From NCBI GenBank assembly GCA_965198755.1, contig OZ240673.1:4650001-4714000 (forward strand): a DNA stretch of 64,000 nt, written 5' to 3'. Shown piece after piece: positions 9,141-17,921 of the stretch. The position numbers were made by a program, and so were the translations under genes. The notes under the pieces were generated by a model. That model was given only the letters and a program-made list of their open reading frames with translations. It searched no databases and was not told the DNA's origin. Within the stretch, counting starts at the first letter, position 1, and every line of letters begins with the position of its first letter. The stretch comes from BOG-908 sp963692875. Lineage in GTDB: Bacteria > Pseudomonadota > Alphaproteobacteria > Acetobacterales > Acetobacteraceae.

Positions 9141-9325
9141 TAACACCAACCGGCCTGAAGGTTGACCGTTCGAAGCAAGCAAGGCTTTGCAAGAAGTAAA
9201 AACTTTTGCCTCCGCTGTCGCGGACCTCTCCGGAGAGCACGCGACAGCGAAGTCAAAAGTTTTTTGGTCCTTTTTTTCAAAAAAGGACTGCTTGCTTTCG
9301 AAGAGTCAGCATTAACGCCAGTTGG
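9141..9325. repeat. Element A copy 4 (long form, outer arms I)
   Basis: Starts with TAACACCAACCGGCCTGAAG, then GTTGACCG, a degenerate arm 1, core CCGCTGTCGCGGACC...GCGACAGCG, arm 2 (GGTCC...GGACTGC) and an outer arm GAGTCAGCATTAACGCCAG. The outer arms match those of copies 1 and 11. A further arm fragment lies just upstream (about 9079-9115). Confidence 0.88.
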
Positions 9326-9327
9326 CC

Positions 9328-9541
9328 TAATACCGACCGTCGTATGTTTTGACCGGTGACAAGCGAAGCAAGCGGTTCTTTTTTGAAAAAAAACCAAAAA
9401 ACTTTTGTTCCCTTGCGCGCGCGTTGCAGAAACCTCCGCGACAGCATGACCAAAAGTCTTTTGCTTCTTTTCTTCAGAAAAGAAGGCCTTGCCTTCCCTG
9501 CCCGACTTCGGAGAGTCAAATTCCAGGGCCGCTGGTACAAG
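9328..9541. repeat. Element A copy 5 (long form, outer arms II)
   Basis: Starts with TAATACC directly after copy 4 and ends in GGTACAA. Order: outer arm with GACCGGTGACAAGC, arm 2 (GCGGTTC), core, arm 1 (GAAGGCC), outer arm CCAGGGCCGCTGG. Compared with copy 13 it is reversed: copy 13 carries the same outer sequences in inverted order. Its right end abuts the transposase relic. Confidence 0.9.
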
Positions 9542-10265
9542 GCATTCGCGGGCGTGCGTATTGCTGCCCAGGTCAGGCGCGGGATCATCGCCGCAAGGTC
9601 GTATCGTCTGCTGAAGCGATACCCGAACTCGGCGAGGTAGCGCGGCACTTCCTTACCGCACGAAGCAGCGCAGGCCGCCGCTGACAACGACGCAGCCAGG
9701 ATCAAGGCCGGCGCGGGCGAACGCCTTAATCGAGCGGCTGGAAAAACTGCCAACCAGGCATAGTCTTAGGCGGCTCGGCTTGCCGTCCGGCGGGGTCTCG
9801 ACGGCGACGAGCGGTGTATTGCTAGGCGCGCCGCGGCCGCCTGTCGCCGCCGCGTTGCCCGCCGGCATAGGTCTCGTTGATCGTGATGCGCCTGGACAGG
9901 TGTTTGGCTGCGTCGCGTTCGAGCAATGCCTGCTTGAGCTAGTGCTTCGTCTTCCATGCGGTGGCCAGCGCGACACCGAGCCGGCGGCCGAGTTCGATAC
10001 TAAAGATGCCCTGCTTGGTCCGGGTTACGTGGACGTTGCCCGAAACCAGGGCCGCAACGGCACTTTGCTGGACACGAAGATGGCCCGGCGGTCGCCGAGG
10101 TGTGCGGTCGGCGCATGCTGCCTGGAACAGCTGACGGGCCCGCTCGTGTGGGCTGCTGCCGCTACTTGGACAGGAAATGCCGTCGGGCCAACGCGACGAG
10201 GTTACCGCCGCGTCGCATCGACCCTCCGTGCAATGTTGGCGCTCAAACGCCGGCTCACTCAAAGC
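9542..10265 (-). pseudogene. IS1595-family transposase relic
   Basis: Three out-of-frame pieces on the minus strand line up with one IS1595-type transposase. The N-terminal piece (near 10265-9940) has the zinc-ribbon region (GRCDAAVTSSRWPDG, ISCPSSG) and the helix-turn-helix TKQGIFSIELGRRLGV. The middle piece (near 9939-9653) has ITI-DETYA-like and NTPLVAVETPPDGKPSRLRL, ending GGLRCFVR. The C-terminal piece (near 9654-9545) has VPRYLAEFGYRFSRRYDL. About 45-60 residues are missing between the last two pieces, and the frame changes at both joins. The gene is dead. No clear terminal inverted repeats of the parent insertion sequence were found. Confidence 0.8.
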
Positions 10266-10408
10266 GTGTCTGAAACTGCACCTTGCTGTCTGCGATCGAG
10301 ACACCCCTCGGCTCAGCCACTTGACCGAGTCGAGCACAGTGCGCGGTTGGCCGGCACGATGCGTAATCAGGAAAGCTATTGCTCCTTTTTCAGCACCAGG
10401 AGGCGCGC

Positions 10409-10720
10409 CTAATGGTTGCGGCCGCGGCCTGTCTTCGCCTGCAACGCGTCGATCCGCTTGGACGCGTCCGCCTTGCTCAGCGTCTCGTCAAACGGCTCTC
10501 CAGCCTCCTCGGAGAGAGTCTTGAGGTAGGACGCCTGCGCGCCGGTCATCGTCTCACCACCTGTGGTCCAGTCGCTCGGGTCCTTTTCCGTGTTCGACGG
10601 CAGGCTGTCCGGATCAGCCTCGCTGGCGCCCTGCTTGGGGTTGTGGGGAGCATGCTGTGTGCGGCTGGACGACGGCAACGCCTGCTCGTCCGCTTCGCTG
10701 GTCTTCGGTGTTTCCTTCAT
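10409..10720 (-). CDS. DUF3072 domain protein
   Basis: 103 residues. The first about 55 are polar and disordered-looking. The C-terminal part carries the DUF3072 signature: MTGAQASYLKTLSEEAGEPF followed by a Lys/Asp-rich helix ending DALQAKTGRG. The family is small, helical and of unknown function, found in soil and plant-associated proteobacteria. No clear ribosome-binding site precedes the ATG. It lies between the transposase relic and the cytidine deaminase gene, with about 120 bp free on its upstream side. Confidence 0.78.
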   Translation of the reverse strand: MKETPKTSEADEQALPSSSRTQHAPHNPKQGASEADPDSLPSNTEKDPSDWTTGGETMTGAQASYLKTLSEEAGEPFDETLSKADASKRIDALQAKTGRGRNH

Positions 10721-10838
10721 GCGTGAGCAAACGTGCGCGTTTCTGGTTCGTTCGCCATGCTGACGGGTCTGTGACTATGGGGACCATCCGCAACGCCAGG
10801 CGGCGAGGGACCACGGGTAGGAACGGGCGCGCGCCGCG

Positions 10839-11264
10839 TCAGCGCTGGTAGGGGAGCGGCAGGAGGTAGGTTAGCGGCACGCGCACCAGTCCTCCGGCGC
10901 CGGGCACGATCACGTGGGCGCCGGGGTCGAAGTCGGTCAGCATCTCCCGGCACGCGCCGCAGGGCGGCACCACGGCAATCTCCTGCAGGTGCTCATGCTC
11001 CTTGGGGTGGCGTACGGCGACGGCGCACTCGATGGTGCCGTCGCCTTCCAGGATAACACGGCCGACCGCGATCGCCTCGGCGCAAACCTGCATGCGGCCG
11101 ACGGTGGCGCCTAGGTGCAGGCCGGTCCAGATGCGGCCATCCCGGCTGCGCAGGGCGGCGGCGACCATGTGCCAGAACGGGCGATAGTGGCGGGCGATGG
11201 TGGCGCGGGCGGCTTCGACCAGGGCCTGGTCGGCGTCGGACAGGATGGTTAGGGCGGTGTCCAT
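10839..11264 (-). CDS. Cytidine deaminase-like zinc enzyme
   Basis: 141 residues, the size of a tetrameric cytidine deaminase. The zinc and catalytic residues are present: Cys61-Ala-Glu63 (VCAEAIAVGR) and Pro-Cys102-x-x-Cys105 (PPCGACREM). This fold hydrolyses cytidine or deoxycytidine to the uridine form in pyrimidine salvage. The last residues (LLPLPYQR) match the short C-terminus of such enzymes. Blasticidin-S-deaminase-like proteins share the same residues, so the substrate is not certain. Element A copy 6 separates it from recA downstream. Confidence 0.82.
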   Translation of the reverse strand: MDTALTILSDADQALVEAARATIARHYRPFWHMVAAALRSRDGRIWTGLHLGATVGRMQVCAEAIAVGRVILEGDGTIECAVAVRHPKEHEHLQEIAVVPPCGACREMLTDFDPGAHVIVPGAGGLVRVPLTYLLPLPYQR

Positions 11265-11276
11265 GCGAGGAAAAGA

Positions 11277-11401
11277 AAGGCCTTCTTTTTTAAAAAAAGA
11301 AGCAAAAAACTTTTACCTCCGCTGTCGCGGACCTCTCCGGCGAGCGCGCGACAGCGGAAGCAAAAGTTTTTTGGTTCTTTTTTTAAAAAAGAACCGCTTG
11401 C

Positions 11402-11404
<3 letters not shown>
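11277..11404. repeat. Element A copy 6
   Basis: Clean copy: arm 1 (AAGGCCTTC...AAGAAGC), core CCGCTGTCGCGGACC...GCGCGCGACAGCGG, arm 2 (GGTTC...GAACCGC). Its right end (GCTTGCTTA) contains the reversed TAA stop codon of recA. Confidence 0.95.
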
Positions 11405-12445
<1,041 letters not shown>

Positions 12446-12608
12446 GTGCCCGCTCCCTGAACCGCTTTTTGCGTTCCTGATGTTCAACCCAGCTGCGAAA
12501 ACAAGCACGGTCGTTTCGCCTTCGGCGCGTCTCGCCACTCTGTCACAGGTGCGGACGCAGCCGCAACCCTCGCGTGTATGAGGCGGCTGGGCAGCTTTTT
12601 ACCGCCGT

Positions 12609-12623
12609 GTTCGCTTTTCGTTC
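12609..12623. promoter_or_regulatory. Probable LexA (SOS) box for recA
   Basis: GTTCGCTTTTCGTTC matches the alphaproteobacterial LexA operator GTTC-N7-GTTC exactly. It lies in the 200 bp between cckA and recA, about 165 bp before the recA start, and overlaps a short palindrome (GTTCGTAGACGAAC). Confidence 0.75.
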
Positions 12624-12645
12624 GTAGACGAACATCCGCGCCGCA

Positions 12646-14142
12646 TCAAGCCGCATCTGGCCGATCGTCCGCCAACATCTTGCCGAGCGCCGATTTCAGG
12701 TCGGCCATGGCGAACGGCTTGCCGAGGTAGAGGATGTCCTCGGCCTGCAGCGCCTGGCGCAGTGTTGCGTCCGCGTAGCCGGACATCAAGATCGCCGGCA
12801 GCCCGGGTTGCTGCTGGCGCAGTGTGCGCACCAGGCTTGGCCCGTCCAGCCCGGGCATCACCACGTCGGAGATCACGCAGGCTAAAGCGGGCCCCAACTC
12901 GCCCAGCTCCACCAGCTCCAGCGCGTCCTCGGCGCTGGCGGCCGCTACGACGTTCCAGCCGGCGCGGGTCAGCACCCGTTCGGCCAGCGCACGTATGGGC
13001 GCGTCGTCGTCCACCAGAAGCAGCGTTCGGCTGACCTGCTTACGGGCGGGCACGGGGGCGGGCGCCGGCATGGCAGGCGCTTGCCACACGGCAGCGTCCT
13101 CGTAACGCGGCAGCAGGATGTCGAAGCGGGTGCCCTGCCCGGGTGCGCTGTGGACGTCCATGTAGCCGCCTGACTGGCGGACGATGCCGTGCACGGTTGA
13201 CAGCCCGAGCCCGGTGCCGCCTGAGTCGCGGCGAGTCGTGAAGAACGGCTCGAAGATGCGCGGCAGGACCTCCGGCGGAATGCCGCTGCCGGTGTCGGCG
13301 ACGCTCAGCCGGACGTAGCGTCCCGGCGGCACCGTCTCGCCACGCCGCTGCTCCGGCTGCAGGATCAGCTGGTGGCCGGTGGAGATAGTCAGCCGCCCGC
13401 CCTTGCCCATGGCGTTCCTGGCGTTGACGGCCAGGTTGGTCAGCACCTGGGAGAGCTGGGTCGGGTCGATGCGGACCTGCCGTCCCGGCTCCTCCAGCTG
13501 CACGTCCAGCGTGGTCCCAGCACCGAGCAGCCGCTGCAGCAGGCTGGCCGTCTCCTGCACCGAGTCGTTCAGCGAGACGACACGCGGCTGCAGCGTCTGC
13601 TGCCGGCTGAACGCTAGCAGGTGGCGGACCAGATCGGCCCCGCGCTCGGCGCTTTTCCGCACCATGTCGAGGTCTGCCGTGTCGTCCGGCCGGGCACGGG
13701 CGCGCAGGTCGTCTGCTGCCCCCAGGATGGCAGTCAGCAGGTTGTTGAAGTCGTGCGCGATGCCGCCGGCGAGCTCGCCTACCGCCTGGAGGCGCTGCGA
13801 CTGGCCGAGCTGCTCCTCCAGCTCCTGCTCGTGCGTGTGGTCGGCAACCCGCAGCAGCCCGCCGCCGCCCGGCACCGGCAGAACGGAGAGCCGAAGCACG
13901 CGCCGCCGCCCGGCCGCAGCGACGGCGACCGCAAGCCGTTCGGCGCGCCCACCCCGCAACGCGCCCAGCAGGCTGGATGCCTTTGCGGGCAGGGCGGCCC
14001 AGGCGAGCCCACCTTGGGTCACGCCCGCCAGGTTGGAGAACTGTGCGTTGGCGCGCAACACGCGGCCGGTTGGGTCGAGCAGGGCCACCCCGTCCGCGTC
14101 GTCATGGAACAGCGTCTCGGCAACTTCCCGTGGCAGCTTCAT
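12646..14142 (-). CDS. cckA: Hybrid histidine kinase, CckA-like
   Basis: 498 residues. A PAS-like domain (about 12-110) is followed by HisKA with phospho-acceptor His130 in GGIAHDFNN, the ATPase domain (NARNAM near 241, DTGSGIPP 284-291, GTGLGL 310-315) and a receiver domain with DDD (379-381) and phospho-acceptor Asp427 in ISDVVMPG. This is the CckA layout: a kinase/phosphatase controlling CtrA through ChpT. Unlike Caulobacter CckA, no N-terminal membrane helices are seen, so it may be a shortened, cytosolic form. The ATG at 14142 overlaps the flhB stop as ATGA, which supports this start. The gene is intact although the flagellar genes around it are decaying. Confidence 0.88.
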   Translation of the reverse strand: MKLPREVAETLFHDDADGVALLDPTGRVLRANAQFSNLAGVTQGGLAWAALPAKASSLLGALRGGRAERLAVAVAAAGRRRVLRLSVLPVPGGGGLLRVADHTHEQELEEQLGQSQRLQAVGELAGGIAHDFNNLLTAILGAADDLRARARPDDTADLDMVRKSAERGADLVRHLLAFSRQQTLQPRVVSLNDSVQETASLLQRLLGAGTTLDVQLEEPGRQVRIDPTQLSQVLTNLAVNARNAMGKGGRLTISTGHQLILQPEQRRGETVPPGRYVRLSVADTGSGIPPEVLPRIFEPFFTTRRDSGGTGLGLSTVHGIVRQSGGYMDVHSAPGQGTRFDILLPRYEDAAVWQAPAMPAPAPVPARKQVSRTLLLVDDDAPIRALAERVLTRAGWNVVAAASAEDALELVELGELGPALACVISDVVMPGLDGPSLVRTLRQQQPGLPAILMSGYADATLRQALQAEDILYLGKPFAMADLKSALGKMLADDRPDAA

Positions 14143-15308
14143 GCGAAAGCGGTTCTGTTGTGGAAACAGGAACCGAAGACCTTTTGTTTCTGAAAACGCG
14201 CAGTGTCGAAGCGTTCGCAACAGCCGAAACAAAATTTTCTTGCTGCCTGTTCAGACGCAGCGATTGCCTTCCTCACAGCCGCCCAGTCCTGTTCTTCAAC
14301 CGCCAAACGAACGCAATCACCTTCGCCACCGCCTTGAAGCGGCTCCGCTAGACCTTCTGTATTAAGCTCAACACGGAACAGCGCGCGTGCCAACGGCGGG
14401 TTGGCAACAATCGGCACCCGGCTTTCACGCGCCAGTTCGCGGACGCGTGCGGCTACCTCGTCAGCCCCCTTTGCCACTACGCGCGGCGCGCCTTGCGAGC
14501 CCTTTTTGTAGGCCAGCGCCACGGCGTAATGCGTCGGGTTGGTGATCACCACGGAGGCTTTCGGCACCGCCTGCATCATCCGCCGTCGGGCGCGCGACCT
14601 GGCCAGCTGCCGCTGGCGCTGCTTGACCAGCGGGTTTCCTTCGCTCTCTTTGTGCTCGTCGCGGACCTCCTGAAAGGTCATGCGCAGCTGCTTCATGTGG
14701 TGCGTGCGCTTCCACAGCAGGTCGCCGCCGCCGATGGCCGCCTGTGCATCAAGCAGCATCAGCACCAGCGATCCCCCGTGCGACGCAAGCTGTAGGAGCA
14801 GCAGCCCCGGCGTGGTGAACGGCTCTGCGGGGAGCACCGGCAAGACCCGCCTCACGGCGACGAAGAGGCAGATGCCCAACACTCCCAGCTTGGCGATCGA
14901 CTTCACCATCTGTGCCAAGGTTTGCGGGCTGACCAGGCGCTTGACCCCGGGTACCGGGCTGACGCGGGAGAAGTCCGGTTGCAACGAAGCGGTGCGTACT
15001 TGGAAGCCGGTCTGCAACAGGGTGGCAGCCGCAAACCCGCCGGCTGCGGCCAGCGCCGGCAGCGCGATCCCGGACAGGATGGCCAGCGCCGCCGCGTGTA
15101 GGCTTTGCGCCCCGGCTTGCCCGCTCGCCTGCAGGCTCGCGGCCATCCAGCGCGCAATGCCGCCGCTGTCGGTCTGCATGCCGACCGCCATGATGCCTGG
15201 CGACAAGCCGGCCAGCATGGACAATTCGCGGGAGATGGCGACCCGCCCGTCCTCGCGCGCCTTTTGCAACCGCCGCTGCGTCGGGAGCTCGGATTTCTCC
15301 TCGGCCAT
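14139..15308 (-). CDS. flhB: Flagellar export switch protein FlhB, altered C-terminus
   Basis: 389 residues. FlhB is the export-gate protein that switches substrate class by self-cleavage. Membrane segments lie at about 30-47, 76-100, 138-160 and 165-190, and the cleavage motif NPTH is at 257-260. The start MAEEKSELPTQRRLQKAREDG is typical. From about residue 315 the sequence departs from the family: the usual closing helices are replaced by a Gly/Glu stretch and a Cys/Phe-rich tail (350-389) encoded by a degenerate element A copy. The stop overlaps cckA. The frame is open, but function is doubtful because its partners fliP, fliQ and fliR are broken. Confidence 0.85.
   Translation of the reverse strand: MAEEKSELPTQRRLQKAREDGRVAISRELSMLAGLSPGIMAVGMQTDSGGIARWMAASLQASGQAGAQSLHAAALAILSGIALPALAAAGGFAAATLLQTGFQVRTASLQPDFSRVSPVPGVKRLVSPQTLAQMVKSIAKLGVLGICLFVAVRRVLPVLPAEPFTTPGLLLLQLASHGGSLVLMLLDAQAAIGGGDLLWKRTHHMKQLRMTFQEVRDEHKESEGNPLVKQRQRQLARSRARRRMMQAVPKASVVITNPTHYAVALAYKKGSQGAPRVVAKGADEVAARVRELARESRVPIVANPPLARALFRVELNTEGLAEPLQGGGEGDCVRLAVEEQDWAAVRKAIAASEQAARKFCFGCCERFDTARFQKQKVFGSCFHNRTAFA
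14141..14262. repeat. Degenerate element A copy inside flhB 3' end
   Basis: GCGGTTCTGTTGTGGAAACA with AGGAACC forms an arm-2-type hairpin. After it come CTTTTGTTTC, a GCGTTCGCAACAGCCGA core half and AACAAAATTTTCTTGCTGC. The order and spacing match copy 9 closely. It encodes the last about 40 residues of FlhB and reaches the cckA start. Confidence 0.6.
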
Positions 15309-15314
15309 GCAGTG

Positions 15315-15902
15315 TCAGCCGCCCGGCAGCGCTGCGAAGCCGGACTGCACAGCCTGCAGCCAGGCGCGCAGGCTTGGTGCGCCGAGCACGGAAAGCAGCG
15401 CCAGCCGCCCAGAACCTGGCCGGGCAGGGCGGTGACATACACCTGGATCTGCGGCACCAGGCGCGCGAGCAGGCCGAGGGCCACCTGCCACACCAGCCCG
15501 ATCAGCACGAAGCGGGAAGCCAGCCGAAGCGCCAGGCCCAGTGGAATCTTGCTGCAAAACGCTGGACAGGACTGTCTGCAGCGAGATCATCTGGCCGGGT
15601 ATGGGGAGCGCCAAGGCGAGCATGCGCGCCAGCCAGCCGAGCACGCCGCCTGCCAGCAGCTCGACACTTACCATGCCGGCCAGGCGAAGGAAGCCATCCG
15701 GCTGGTGCAGCATGGCGGGAGCCAGCGTCGGTGTCAGCAGCACAGCCAGGCCAACCGCCGTGCCGACGCGCAGGACTGCAGGCGGCTCGTGCTCGCCCAG
15801 GCCCGGCAGCAGCATTACCGCACCTGCGCAGAGACATAGCACCAGCATTAAAGCGAAGGCGAGCGACGTGAGGCCGGCCAGGTCAGGATTAGGTTGGGGC
15901 AC
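15315..15902 (-). pseudogene. fliR: fliR, internal deletion and two frameshifts
   Basis: FliR is an export-gate membrane protein of about 250 residues. Here residues 1-120 are normal (up to SLQTVLSSVLQQDS). Then about 55 residues are missing and the frame shifts: the next conserved segment (LGLALRLASRFVLIGLVWQV, on to VYVTALPGQVLGG) is in another frame between about 15540 and 15410. A second shift near 15405 returns to the first frame for LALLSVLGAPSLRAW...GFAALPGG. The frame thus stays open for 195 codons, but its middle is nonsense. It lies 6 bp before flhB and directly after the fliQ remnant. Confidence 0.85.
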
Positions 15903-15913
15903 GGCGCGGCCAG

Positions 15914-15982
15914 CTACTGGCTGCCGATGGCGACGATCTTGTCGGCCACCTCATGGGTGTAGTTCGCCAGCACGCGGAACAT
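15914..15982 (-). pseudogene. fliQ: fliQ remnant (C-terminal 22 codons)
   Basis: Reads MFRVLANYTHEVADKIVAIG then SQ and TAG, which is the last helix of FliQ. The remaining about 65 N-terminal codons are gone. The remnant is fused out of frame to the truncated fliE, so one deletion of roughly 0.3 kb removed the end of fliE and the start of fliQ. Confidence 0.78.
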
Positions 15983-16226
15983 GAACGGATTTCGCGCGCG
16001 AGACGGCGGTGACCACCTGCGTCAGGTCAGTATTGCCGCCGCTCACCGCGGAGGCTGCCTGTGCCTCGGCCTGCTGGCCCGTCTGCACGGCACTGCCCAG
16101 GGAACGGCTCAGCAGGCTTGCAAAGTCGCTGCCGCCGCCCGACGCTGGCGAGGGCGACTGGCCGCCATCAACGTTCTGATAAGCGGAGAGGGCCTGAGCG
16201 GCCCGCAGCATGACCAGGTTGCTCAT
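15951..16226 (-). pseudogene. fliE: fliE, C-terminally truncated
   Basis: FliE joins the flagellar rod to the MS ring. The N-terminal two thirds are recognisable (MSNLVMLRAAQALSAY, DFASLLSRSLGSAV, TDLTQVVTAVSRAKS). The essential C-terminal helix (normally ALQTVVAIRDRVVQAYQE-like) is absent and replaced by HVPRAGELHP read out of frame from fliQ. The start overlaps the flgC stop (ATGA). The open frame has 91 codons, but the protein should not assemble. Confidence 0.78.
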
Positions 16227-16630
16227 TTCAGCAGGCCTATTACGCGGGTCAGCATCGAGCGGGACGCCTGCATGACGTTGAGGTTGGCGCTGTACGACCG
16301 CTCCGCCTCGCGCATGTCCATCATCTCCACGAAGCTGTTCACGTTGGGCATGCGCACGTAGCCGTTCGCGTCGGCGGCCGAGTTGGCGGGATCGTATTTC
16401 TGCGGAAACGGGGTAGTGTCCGGCTGGATTGACTTCACCTGCACGGCCTGCGCGCTGGTTGCTCGAGTCAGCACGTTGCTGAACACGGTGGTCTTGCGCT
16501 GGTAAGGAATGGCACCCGGGTAGGACCCGGTGCTGTCCTGGTTGGCAAGGTTCTCTGCGATTACTCGCAGGCGCTTGGTCTGCGCGTCCATGCCAGATGC
16601 AGAGATTTCAAGTGCCTGCCCGAGGTCCAT
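16223..16630 (-). CDS. flgC: Flagellar basal-body rod protein FlgC
   Basis: 135 residues, normal length. FlgC is a proximal rod subunit, exported by the flagellar type III system. The N-terminal motif SASGMDAQTKRLRVIAENLAN and the C-terminal helix MMDMREAERSYSANLNVMQ are intact. The ATG at 16630 gives the usual MDLGQALEISASG start. The reading frame is undamaged, unlike fliE and fliQ immediately downstream. A 170-bp gap separates it from flgB. Confidence 0.93.
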   Translation of the reverse strand: MDLGQALEISASGMDAQTKRLRVIAENLANQDSTGSYPGAIPYQRKTTVFSNVLTRATSAQAVQVKSIQPDTTPFPQKYDPANSAADANGYVRMPNVNSFVEMMDMREAERSYSANLNVMQASRSMLTRVIGLLK

Positions 16631-16800
16631 CGTGTCAGCTCCCACAATCCAACTCGAAACACCGTTGGTGACAAAACCCGGCGCGCGATGCGGACTTCCA
16701 CATCCGTGGACCCAGTGGTCCGATCCGCGTCGAAGCCAGAAAGCTCAGGCAACCGGTTAGTCCCGCTGTGCTGAGAGACAGGCTATCGGCCATGCTGCGG

Positions 16801-17187
16801 TCAGCCATGGCCAAGAGCTGTCATGAATATTCCCATGTAGGACTTCCAGATGTTGCCGGTCAGCGTCTGGGCACCTTCGTTGTCCGCCATTTTGGTCAGT
16901 TGGTCCTCAAGTCCGACGGCGTTGCCGTCCGGTGCATGCTCGTTTGTTGCCACGGCTTGGCCGGACGCCGGTTCGGACAAACCGGCCAGGTGCAGCGGAT
17001 TCGTGCGAACTGGTTCTATATCGGATTGACCTAGCACGGCGGAAAACGGTGCTGCGTCCCGCGGCCGGTAACCCGGCGTGTCCACGTTGGCGATGTTCTG
17101 CGCCAACACGCGCTGCCGCGAGTCGATCCATCCCAGTCTGCTCTGCAGCAGGTCGAACAGAGGAGGTTGCGAGAGGTCATTGCTCAT
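16801..17187 (-). CDS. flgB: Flagellar basal-body rod protein FlgB
   Basis: 128 residues, normal length. Proximal rod subunit, partner of FlgC and FliE. The rod signature is present: LLQSRLGWIDSRQRVLAQ and NIANVDTPGYRPRD. The C-terminal helix ends IFMTALGHG, close to the usual MLRTALG ending. The ATG at 17187 is preferred over one 20 codons upstream. The gene is intact and divergent from the fliO-fliP side, separated by 155 bp (17188-17342) that should carry both flagellar promoters. Confidence 0.92.
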   Translation of the reverse strand: MSNDLSQPPLFDLLQSRLGWIDSRQRVLAQNIANVDTPGYRPRDAAPFSAVLGQSDIEPVRTNPLHLAGLSEPASGQAVATNEHAPDGNAVGLEDQLTKMADNEGAQTLTGNIWKSYMGIFMTALGHG

Positions 17188-17342
17188 GCGAGCGCCGTCG
17201 AAAACTGCGGGAGAGCCGATGAGTGCATTGCTACAGACTGACAGCAAAACGTGTAATTCGTCTTAAAGGCTGACTGTATCGGTAAGCGCCGGGCGGCCGG
17301 CTTCGACACGCCTTGTTAATTTGTTCTTGTAATGATCTCCCT

Positions 17343-17663
17343 ATGACGCAGCCGAGCAAAGCCGACCAGCCACCTAAAGCCACTGCGCTGCCACTCGGCA
17401 GGCCGCAGCGCCTGACGGTGCTGGCTGGCAGGCTGTCTCGCACCATCGGCGTGGCGCGTGCCTTGGCCGGCAGCGACCGGACCGTCGACCTCACCGGCTT
17501 GGACGACGGCATCGGCCTGCTCTGCGCACAGACGCTCGACCTGCCGGCCGAAGAGGCCCGGGCGTTGCTGCCGCTGCTGCATAACGTGTTGACCGAGCTC
17601 AACGCGCTTGGCGCGGTGCTGCGTGAACATGCACCCAGCCGCCTTGCGGACCGGTTCCAGTGA
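17343..17663 (+). CDS. Small protein in the flagellar cluster, unknown
   Basis: 106 residues, no domain recognised. Predicted mostly helical: a Pro/Lys-rich start, then RLTVLAGRLSRTIGVARALAG and a long Leu-rich helix pair (EEARALLPLLHNVLTELNAL). Its stop overlaps the fliO GTG start (GTGA), so it is translationally coupled to the export genes. The position suggests a flagellar assembly or chaperone-like role, but that is inference from location only. The frame is intact. Confidence 0.65.
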   Translation: MTQPSKADQPPKATALPLGRPQRLTVLAGRLSRTIGVARALAGSDRTVDLTGLDDGIGLLCAQTLDLPAEEARALLPLLHNVLTELNALGAVLREHAPSRLADRFQ

Positions 17664-17921
17664 GCGCGCTCGCTGCCCAATCGGCATTTGCAGTGCTTTG
17701 CCTGGGCGTCGTCGTGCTGCTGATCCCGGGGTCCGCCCGCGCTGTCCGCGCATCCCGGCGTAACGCGCCACACAACCGGAGCCGGGTGTCATGGCCGTAC
17801 GCGCCTGCTCGCTCTGGACCGACAGCGCCGCCTCCACTTGGTCGAGGCCCCAGGCTGCCGCCTGGCGGTGCTGACTGGCGGCACGGCAGACGCCATCCTC
17901 ACCCTGCCGCCAACGCCATGA
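17660..17921 (+). pseudogene. fliO: fliO, frameshifted
   Basis: FliO is a small membrane protein that helps assemble the FliP pore. The first part (SALAAQSAFAVLCLGVVVLLIP) is the usual membrane helix. The conserved cytoplasmic part (LALDRQRRLHLVEAPGCRLA, then VLTGGTADAILTLPP) lies in a different frame and ends in a TGA that overlaps the fliP ATG, as expected for the intact operon. The shift lies between about 17745 and 17814. Read straight, the first frame runs into fliP, giving a false 267-codon fusion. Confidence 0.8.

Noticed and set aside
17300..17342. CtrA box between flgB and the fliO operon (TTAATTTGTTCTTGTAA)
   Set aside because: The second half-site has two mismatches to TTAA-N7-TTAA, so it is not strong enough to call.
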